DNA from: Nocardia beijingensis NBRC 16342 | GTDB taxonomy: Bacteria > Actinomycetota > Actinomycetes > Mycobacteriales > Mycobacteriaceae | NCBI RefSeq assembly: GCF_001612785.1 | Contig: NZ_BDBC01000034.1 | Location: forward strand, 1-58,509 | Length of the DNA stretch: 58,509 nt | Reading direction: 5' to 3' | Part shown: positions 52,752 to 58,509 of the stretch, one piece after another | Numbering within the stretch: the first letter of the stretch is position 1 | How the letters are laid out: each line of letters starts with the position of its first letter | Position numbers and translations under genes: made by a program | Notes under the pieces: model-generated | Databases searched by the model: none | What the model saw: only the letters and a program-made list of their open reading frames with translations | Told to the model about the DNA's origin: nothing

Positions 52752-52774
52752 TATCGGCAACACCGTTGCCGATA
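52752..52774. promoter_or_regulatory. Regulon palindrome, site d
   Basis: TATCGGCAAC-ACC-GTTGCCGATA is a perfect 10-bp inverted repeat, the best copy in the window. It is 20-29 bases upstream of the SRPBCC start on the minus strand and about 200 bases before the FadE5-like gene on the plus strand. Confidence 0.82.
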
Positions 52775-52894
52775 TGACGGTATGGTTGAGAGAGTAACCG
52801 ACACATCACCGTCGGCGCGATGCGACCGCGCCGAGCCTGCACGCCGACGAGACTCCACCCGCTGCTTGCGGAGGGCAATATAGGTCACTAGTTT

Positions 52895-52920
52895 CATAGT
52901 CAGATTTTTGACTAACTATG
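52895..52920 (+). promoter_or_regulatory. Nested inverted repeats before FadE5-like gene
   Basis: CATAGT-N14-ACTATG encloses AGTCA-N6-TGACT. The core TCAGATTTTTGACTA matches 12 of 15 bases with a sequence beside the PadR gene (55476-55490), so this is a candidate PadR operator. It is 51 bases upstream of the start codon. Confidence 0.55.
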
Positions 52921-52970
52921 GATACGTCTTGGGTCGGCCGGAGTCGCCCGTGCGCCACGAAAGGTTCCCT

Positions 52971-54806
52971 ATGGGTCACTACAAGAGCAACGTCCGCGAC
53001 CTCGAGTTCAACATGTTCGAGGTCATGGATCTCGATGCGATCCTTCGGTCCGGCAGCTTCGCGGGATTGGATTCGGATACAGTCCGCTCCATGCTCGCCG
53101 AGGCCACGCGGCAAGCCGAGGGTCCGGTCGCCGCTTCGTTCGCCGACGCCGACCGCAATCCGCCGATCTTCGATCCGGACACGCATTCGGTCGCGCTGCC
53201 GGACGACTTCAAGAAGTCGGTGCGGACCTGGCAGGACGCGGAGTGGTTCCTCCTGGGACTGCCCGCCGAACTCGGGGGAACTCCGGCGCCGTGGATGGTG
53301 ACCTGGGCGATCAACGAGCTGCTACTCGGCGCCAATCCCGCTGTCTTCTTCTACATGCTGGGGCCCGTGATGGCCGACGTGCTGTTCCGGGTCGGCAATG
53401 ACGAGCAGCGACGGTGGGCGAAGATCGCGATCGATCGACGGTGGGGCGGGACGATGGTGCTCACCGAGCCGGACGCAGGCTCCGACGTCGGGGCCGGCCG
53501 CACGAAGGCGGTGAAACAAGACGACGGCAGCTGGCACATCGAAGGCGTGAAGCGGTTCATCACCGGAGCCGAATCGGACGACCTGGCGGAGAACATCTTC
53601 CACCTCGTCCTCGCACGGCCGCAGGGAGCTGGACCGGGCACGAAGGGCCTGAGCTTGTTCTTCGTGCCGAAATTCCATTTCGACTCGTACACAGGCGAAC
53701 CGGGAGCCCGCAACGGAGTGTTCGTCACCAACGTCGAGCACAAGATGGGTTTGAAGGCTTCCGCCACCTGTGAGCTCACCTTCGGCGGCCACGGCGTTCC
53801 GGCCAAGGGCTGGCTGGTCGGCGACGTACACGACGGAATCGCCCAGATGTTCAAGGTGATCGAGAACGCGCGAATGTCGGTGGGTACGAAAGCGATCGCA
53901 ACACTGTCCACCGGCTACCTCAACGCGCTCGAGTACGCGAAGACCCGAGTGCAAGGCCCTGACTTGACCCAGATGGCCGACAAGACCGCGCCGCGGGTGG
54001 TGATTCTCCGCCATCCCGACGTACGCCGCAGCTTGCTGATGCAGAAGGCGTACGCCGAGGGGTTACGCGCTGTTTACCTCTATGCCGCCGCGCACCAAGA
54101 CGCCGCCAGTGCCGAGCAGGTGTCCGGCGCCGACGCCACCCTTGCTCGCCGGGTCAACGACCTGCTGCTGCCGATCGTCAAGGGCGTCGGCTCCGAACGT
54201 GCCTACCAGCACCTGACCGACTCACTGCAGACCTTCGGCGGTTCCGGCTTCCTGCAGGACTACCCGATCGAGCAGTACATCCGCGACGCCAAGATCGACT
54301 CGCTGTACGAGGGCACCACCGCTATCCAGTCCCTGGACTTCTTCTTCCGCAAGATCGTTCGCGACCAGGGCGTCGCCATGACCCATCTGCTGGGCCGGAT
54401 CTCCGACTTCCTCGAACATGACAACGGTGACGCGCGCCTCAGCGATCTGCGCATCGTCCTGGCAACAGCACTCGGCGATGTACAGGCCATGACCCAGGCC
54501 CTCGTCGGCTACCTGATGGCAGCTCAGGAAGAGCCGAGCGAGCTGTACAAGATCGGGCTGGCCTCGGTGCGGTTCTTGATGGCCTTCGGTGACCTCATGA
54601 TCGGATGGCGACTGCTGGAGCAAGCCGAAGTCGCGCTCGCCGCCCTCTCCGGCGAACCATCCTCCAAGGATCGCGACTTCTACGAGGGCAAAGTGGCGGT
54701 TGGCGACTTCTTCGCCAGAACTGTCCTGCCGGATCTGACCTCCGCGAGGCGATTCGTGGCATCTGTGACGGCAGCAGTGATGGACCTGTCCGACGGCGCC
54801 TTCTGA
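52971..54806 (+). CDS. FadE5-like acyl-CoA dehydrogenase
   Basis: ATG at 52971 with AAAGG 7 bases upstream; 611 residues, the length of the large FadE5-type dehydrogenases. The opening MGHYKSNVRDLEFNMFEVMD is close to that of mycobacterial FadE5. FAD and substrate motifs: MVLTEPDAGSDVGAGRTKA, FITGAESDD, TFGGSGFLQDYPIEQYIRDAKIDSLYEGTTAIQ, with the Glu of YEGTTAIQ as catalytic base. It oxidises acyl-CoA thioesters to enoyl-CoA in beta-oxidation. The FadE5 branch takes a broad range of chain lengths. The putative PadR operator and palindrome d are both upstream. Confidence 0.93.
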   Translation: MGHYKSNVRDLEFNMFEVMDLDAILRSGSFAGLDSDTVRSMLAEATRQAEGPVAASFADADRNPPIFDPDTHSVALPDDFKKSVRTWQDAEWFLLGLPAELGGTPAPWMVTWAINELLLGANPAVFFYMLGPVMADVLFRVGNDEQRRWAKIAIDRRWGGTMVLTEPDAGSDVGAGRTKAVKQDDGSWHIEGVKRFITGAESDDLAENIFHLVLARPQGAGPGTKGLSLFFVPKFHFDSYTGEPGARNGVFVTNVEHKMGLKASATCELTFGGHGVPAKGWLVGDVHDGIAQMFKVIENARMSVGTKAIATLSTGYLNALEYAKTRVQGPDLTQMADKTAPRVVILRHPDVRRSLLMQKAYAEGLRAVYLYAAAHQDAASAEQVSGADATLARRVNDLLLPIVKGVGSERAYQHLTDSLQTFGGSGFLQDYPIEQYIRDAKIDSLYEGTTAIQSLDFFFRKIVRDQGVAMTHLLGRISDFLEHDNGDARLSDLRIVLATALGDVQAMTQALVGYLMAAQEEPSELYKIGLASVRFLMAFGDLMIGWRLLEQAEVALAALSGEPSSKDRDFYEGKVAVGDFFARTVLPDLTSARRFVASVTAAVMDLSDGAF

Positions 54807-54914
54807 GGCCGGGCGGCGGCGAGCTTCGGTCGGTCGAACGTGATACGGGTCGATTCGTTCGGCCAACTCCGAATCACCGCACGCCGCGACGGGTCTCAAC
54901 CCCCCGGCGATCGA

Positions 54915-55449
54915 TTACCGACAGCGCGAACTCGACCCAGCGATATTCTCTTGCTCGAACGAGATACCCCGCATGAGCGTGAGGTAGGGGCCGACTCGTT
55001 CGAACTCGGCAAGGTAGTCCTGCTCGCTCCGCCCGTCGAGCAGGCGGGTCCGTAGGCGCTCGTACCGGGCGAGCTTGGCCGCCGACCACTCGAGCCGCTC
55101 GGTGAGCGCGGCTCGCACGGCCGCGGCGTCCTCGGCCTCCATGCCCTGCACTTTCACCATCATCTCGTCACGGATCGCTGCCGGCTTCGACGGCGTCTCG
55201 ATGAATTCTCGCAATGCGGTATGTCCGGCCTCGGTGACGACATGCAGACGCTTGTTCGGCCGGCGTTCCTGCTGCACGACCCGAGTCTCGATGAGCCTGT
55301 GGGCCGCCATCCGCTCCAGTTCCTTGTACAGCTGTTGCGGCGTGGCCATCCAGAAGTTGGCGACCGAGGCGTCGAAGCCCTTGGCGAGGTCGTATCCGGA
55401 GGTCTCTCCGTCCAAGCAGGCCGGCAAGGACCGCATTGCGTAATGCCAT
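54915..55449 (-). pseudogene. PadR family regulator, apparently frameshifted near its start
   Basis: The frame beginning at ATG 55449 reads MALRNAVLAGLL, the standard PadR N-terminus, and then leaves the family pattern. The frame one base away continues exactly where it should, DGETSGYDLAKGFDASVANFW, through TPQQLYKELERMAAHRLIETRVVQQERRPNKRLHVV and the C-terminal coiled-coil domain to 54915. The break is one extra base near the CTTGGAC at 55405-55412. It is either a real inactivating indel, a sequencing error, or a case where translation starts at ATG 55436 (MRSLPACLDGE, 173 residues), which has no ribosome binding site. Divergent from the NTF2/flavoprotein operon. Confidence 0.65.
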
Positions 55450-55475
55450 CACCACCGGTTATAACCCATGACTAT

Positions 55476-55490
55476 TCAAATTTTTGTCCA
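55476..55490. promoter_or_regulatory. Putative PadR operator
   Basis: TCAAATTTTTGTCCA shares 12 of 15 bases with the core of the element before the FadE5-like gene. It lies 27 bases upstream of the PadR start, in the divergent promoter region. Confidence 0.5.
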
Positions 55491-55569
55491 TATTGGCCCT
55501 GGACAGCGAGCATCGTCCGTTCTAGTCTTCTATTTGGCTAAGCAATAAATTGACTATGAGGAGACCGGC

Positions 55570-55767
55570 ATGCATCCTTCCCGAGCAGCCGTCGAAGCCC
55601 GCGACCTCGACGCCGTAGCGGCCATGCTGGCCGACGACGTCGTCTTCACCAACCCCGTGGCCTTCCAGCCGTACCCGGGCAAGGCCATACTCCCGGCGGT
55701 CATCCGGGTGTTCGAGGACTTCCGCTATGTCCGCGAGATCGGCCAGCGTCAGGCGGTCGGCGCGTGA
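55570..55767 (+). pseudogene. Truncated NTF2-like (SnoaL-type) protein
   Basis: 65 codons. MHPSRAAVEARDLDAVAAMLADDVVFTNPVAFQPYPGKA followed by VFEDFRYVREIG is the first half of an actinobacterial nuclear transport factor 2-like domain. The family is normally about 120-140 residues. The second half (beta strands forming the cone) is missing; after VREIG come only six foreign residues and a TGA that overlaps the next gene's GTG. A deletion fusing it to the flavoprotein gene is likely. Good ribosome binding site (GAGGAGA) and coupling suggest it is still translated, perhaps only as a leader peptide for the next gene. Confidence 0.7.
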
Positions 55768-57251
55768 GCGACTACGACGCGATCGTCGTCGGCGCGGGCA
55801 ATGCCGGGCTGACCGCCGCGGCGACCCTGCAACGGGCCGGCGTCCGAACCTTGCTGCTGGAACGACACAACGTGCCCGGGGGATGCGGAACCTCGTTCCG
55901 TCGTGGTCGTTTCGAATTCGAGGTGGCGCTGCACCAGCTATCCGGCGTGGGGGCCGACGGACAGCCGATGTCGCTGCGGGAGGGCCTGTTCACCCAGCTC
56001 GGCATCGCGGACAAGCTCGAGTTCGTCCAAGAGCACGACATCTACCGGGCCGTGGTTCCGGGGCAGCTCGACGTGACGCTGCCCGCCGACTGGGACGCCG
56101 CCATCGACGCGATCGACGCGGAGTTCCCCGGCAACCGAGACCGCGCGGCGAAGTTCTTCGACCTCGTCAAGCAGATCACGTTCTGGCAGATCGCGGCCAT
56201 GCGCGGCATGCCGGCCGACCAGGTCGATCCGGTGCTGTTCCGCTACGGCCTACGCCCGCTCGCGGACGTTCTCCGGGAATTCTTCGACGACGCCCGGATC
56301 TCGGTCGCCCTGGGGATGTACTGGACCTATCTGGGTCAGCCGCCGTCGAAGTTGCTGTTCCAAGATCTCGCGCTGACCCTGTTCGCCTACTTCGAGTTCA
56401 AGCCCTGGCATGTGCGCGGCGGTTCGCAGGCTATGTCGACCGCGATCCTCGACAGCTTCCTGCAGGCGGGCGGCGAGGTCCGCTTCAACGCCGGGGTCGA
56501 GGCGATCCTCACCGGCGCCGGCCGCGTCCTGGGTGTGCGCCTCGATGACGGCACCGAGATCACCGCCGCCGATGTGGTTTCCAACGCTTCGCTGCCCACC
56601 ACCTACGGGATGCTGCGCGGGATCGACATCCCCGGCGCCGTACGCGCCGATCTGGCCACCAGGCAGATCGGCGTATCCGGTTTCGTACTGCATATGGGCT
56701 TGGACGCGACACCGGCCGAACTGGGTTTCACCACCAGCACCACGTTCGTCAACCTCGACATCGACGCCGACCGCACCTACCGGAGCTGGCAGACTCTCGA
56801 GCCGGCGCGCGGCATCTGTGTCAGCTCCTACGACGTCGCACCGATCGGGTTCGCCCCAGCCGGCGCCACGCACGTCAGCTTGATGACACTGCAATACGCC
56901 GACCTGTGGCGCGACGTGGCACCCGCCGACTACGCGCGCACCAAATTCGCCTACGCCCAGACCCTGCTCGACCTGTGCGAAACGATCACGCCCGGCATCC
57001 GCGACGCCATCGAAGAGGTCGATGTGGCCACGCCACTGACCATGATGCGCTACCTGCGCCACCCCGGCGGCGCCATCTACGGCTACGACCAGGACGCGAC
57101 CGAGGGCTGGCTCTTCCGCAACAGCGAGCGCGAAACGCATATTCCCGGACTGCATCTGGCCGGGTCGTGGGCCGGTATCGGCGGCTTCCAACCCACCCTC
57201 GAGGCCGGCGCCCGCGTCGCCCGCCGACTCCTGCGCCGCAAGGCCGCCTGA
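55764..57251 (+). CDS. CrtI-like FAD-dependent oxidoreductase
   Basis: GTG start within a GTGA overlap; 495 residues. The N-terminal dinucleotide motif is AIVVGAGNAGLTAAATLQRAG, followed by TLLLERHNVPGGCGTSFRRG, the phytoene desaturase/retinol saturase signature. The C-terminal FAD-contact motif is HIPGLHLAGSWAGIGGFQPTLEAGARVARRLL. Family members desaturate, saturate or isomerise polyenes and other hydrophobic substrates. There is no phytoene synthase nearby, so a carotenoid role is not supported. Followed 14 bases later by a ferredoxin reductase that could supply or remove electrons. Confidence 0.88.
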   Translation: MSDYDAIVVGAGNAGLTAAATLQRAGVRTLLLERHNVPGGCGTSFRRGRFEFEVALHQLSGVGADGQPMSLREGLFTQLGIADKLEFVQEHDIYRAVVPGQLDVTLPADWDAAIDAIDAEFPGNRDRAAKFFDLVKQITFWQIAAMRGMPADQVDPVLFRYGLRPLADVLREFFDDARISVALGMYWTYLGQPPSKLLFQDLALTLFAYFEFKPWHVRGGSQAMSTAILDSFLQAGGEVRFNAGVEAILTGAGRVLGVRLDDGTEITAADVVSNASLPTTYGMLRGIDIPGAVRADLATRQIGVSGFVLHMGLDATPAELGFTTSTTFVNLDIDADRTYRSWQTLEPARGICVSSYDVAPIGFAPAGATHVSLMTLQYADLWRDVAPADYARTKFAYAQTLLDLCETITPGIRDAIEEVDVATPLTMMRYLRHPGGAIYGYDQDATEGWLFRNSERETHIPGLHLAGSWAGIGGFQPTLEAGARVARRLLRRKAA

Positions 57252-57265
57252 ACGGAAAGACAGCA

Positions 57266-58402
57266 ATGAGACATCCTCTCGCCGAACGCTTCGACGGCGC
57301 CGCGCAGATCCTCGCCCTCATCCAGGCCCGCGAACCCGACACCCGAGACCACGCCGCCGAGACTCGCACCACCATCGACACCTATCACCCCGATCGCCTG
57401 CACCTCGTCGTCACCGACGTGATCACAGAGACCGCCACCAGCGCGACCTTCCGGCTCGCGCGACCGGACGGAGCACCGCTGCCACCGTTCCTGGCGGGGC
57501 AGTACGTCAACGTCTTCCTCGCTGGCACCAGTCGTCCGTACGCGATCTCCTCGAGCCCGACGCGGCTGGATCATTACGACCTCACCGTGCGGCGGGTCCC
57601 CCGCGGCAGGATCAGCAACCTGCTCCTCGACACCGTCACGGCCGGGCAGACGCTGACCACCACCGCACCGATGGGAACCTTCCACCACAACCCGCTCTTC
57701 CACGGCGATGATCTGGTGTTCCTGGCCGGCGGGTCCGGCGTGGCGCCGGCCATGAGCATGATCCGGGAGATAGCCGAGCAGCGCACGATCCGGACATTCC
57801 ACCTGATCTACGGCTCCCGCGACGCCTCCGACATCATCTTCCGCGAAGAACTCGACGCGCTAGCCGTCGAATGCCCCGCCATCAGGGTCGACCACGTCGT
57901 CGCCGAACCCACACCGGAATGGTCCGGCGCCACCGGGTTGCTCACCCGAGAGACCATCCCCGCGCTCGCCGGTCCGCTCGACAACCGCATGGTCTACGTG
58001 TGCGGCCCGCAGGCGCTGTACCCCTTCGCCTCGGCCGAACTCACCGCGCTCGGTCAGCCACACAAGCGCATCCGGTTCGAAGCCAACGGCGCGCCCGCCG
58101 ATCCCACCGCACAGGCGCACTGGCCGGCCGATGCCGACCCGGACGAGGAGGTGACCGTCACCGTCGGCAGCCACTCCTTCCAAACCCCGCGCAAAAGGCC
58201 ACTGCTGGATGCGCTGGAGGACAACGGATTCCGTCCCGAGGCGGCCTGCCGCTCCGGAGAATGCAGCCTGTGCCGGGTACGAATCCGCAAAGGCCGGGTA
58301 CATACCGCCGAGGAAGCGAAGCTACGGCTGTCCGACAGCACCTTCGGCTACACCCACTCGTGTGTGGCTTACCCCGTGACCGACGTGGAACTCGAGCTGT
58401 GA
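57266..58402 (+). CDS. FNR-type reductase with C-terminal 2Fe-2S ferredoxin domain
   Basis: ATG at 57266; 378 residues. After an 60-residue extension, the FAD-binding barrel has RPYAISSSPTRLDHYDLTVRR, and the NAD(P) domain has VFLAGGSGVAPAMSMIREI and MVYVCGPQALYPF. The C-terminal ferredoxin domain carries CRSGECSLCRVRIRKG plus a distal Cys in HSCVAYP, the C-x4-C-x2-C-C set of plant-type 2Fe-2S clusters. This domain order (FAD-NAD-2Fe2S) is that of class IA-like oxygenase reductases such as KshB or PaaE. It likely partners the CrtI-like flavoprotein or an oxygenase beyond the window. Confidence 0.92.
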   Translation: MRHPLAERFDGAAQILALIQAREPDTRDHAAETRTTIDTYHPDRLHLVVTDVITETATSATFRLARPDGAPLPPFLAGQYVNVFLAGTSRPYAISSSPTRLDHYDLTVRRVPRGRISNLLLDTVTAGQTLTTTAPMGTFHHNPLFHGDDLVFLAGGSGVAPAMSMIREIAEQRTIRTFHLIYGSRDASDIIFREELDALAVECPAIRVDHVVAEPTPEWSGATGLLTRETIPALAGPLDNRMVYVCGPQALYPFASAELTALGQPHKRIRFEANGAPADPTAQAHWPADADPDEEVTVTVGSHSFQTPRKRPLLDALEDNGFRPEAACRSGECSLCRVRIRKGRVHTAEEAKLRLSDSTFGYTHSCVAYPVTDVELEL

Positions 58403-58509
58403 CCACCAGCAGACGTCGGTACTCGCATTCACCGCTGTCATCTGAGAAGGCAGCCAAGCCCGAGGGCGCGGCGTTGTGCGGCGGAACAACGCTCATCACG
58501 GTTGCTTCG

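Overview
The window looks like chromosomal DNA of a mycolic-acid-containing actinomycete, most likely Nocardia or a close relative. The DNA is uniformly GC-rich with many GTG starts. It carries an MCE-family lipoprotein, an L,D-transpeptidase, a LytR-CpsA-Psr protein, a PPOX/F420-type flavin protein, a FadE5-like acyl-CoA dehydrogenase and many small TetR/AraC/MarR-regulated redox units. No tRNA, rRNA, CRISPR array, intact insertion sequence or prophage was seen.

Layout. 1-6.2 kb: the 3' part of a poly-HAMP hybrid histidine kinase overlapping a SpoIIE-type phosphatase gene. 6.2-13.5 kb: a BrkB-like remnant, a secreted serine hydrolase, DoxX, VOC and DUF2797 proteins, an L,D-transpeptidase, and a divergent TetR/quinone-oxidoreductase pair. 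13.8-22 kb: MarR/Old Yellow Enzyme pair, MFS exporter, VOC, PPOX and DUF1772 proteins with a TetR, a decayed ECF sigma fragment, an AraC regulator and a secreted I36-type protein. 22-30.5 kb: class 3 lipase, molybdopterin oxidoreductase overlapping an HxlR regulator, AraC/NQO pair, LCP protein. 30.9-36.4 kb: a TetR-controlled ring-cleavage-type operon (alpha/beta hydrolase, VOC dioxygenase, FAH hydrolase) with a remote membrane gene carrying the same operator, then a NodB-like protein and DoxX. 36.5-41.7 kb: LysR, DHDPS-type aldolase and SDR divergent from Zn-alcohol dehydrogenase and DUF3500. 41.8-54.8 kb: a catabolic region with P450 and its ferredoxin, flavin monooxygenase, two alpha/beta hydrolases, amidohydrolase, SRPBCC protein, FadE5-like dehydrogenase, an orphan MCE lipoprotein and two TetR regulators. 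54.9-58.4 kb: a frameshifted PadR regulator divergent from a truncated NTF2-like gene, a CrtI-like flavoprotein and a 2Fe-2S ferredoxin reductase.

How it works together. The strongest previously unremarked signal is a set of long near-identical palindromes (TATCGGCAAC-N3-GTTGCCGATA and variants) at five positions, 42.49, 49.49, 49.53, 52.19 and 52.76 kb. They tie the monooxygenase/hydrolase operon, the amidohydrolase, the SRPBCC protein and two TetR genes into one probable catabolic regulon. A second operator family (TTGATGAYHRTCAA) links the ring-cleavage operon, its TetR and a membrane protein 3 kb away. A third shared sequence (TCARATTTTTGWCYA) links the FadE5-like gene to the PadR/flavoprotein locus. 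The substrates are not visible from sequence; hydroxylation, ring or C-C cleavage and acyl-CoA oxidation are implied.
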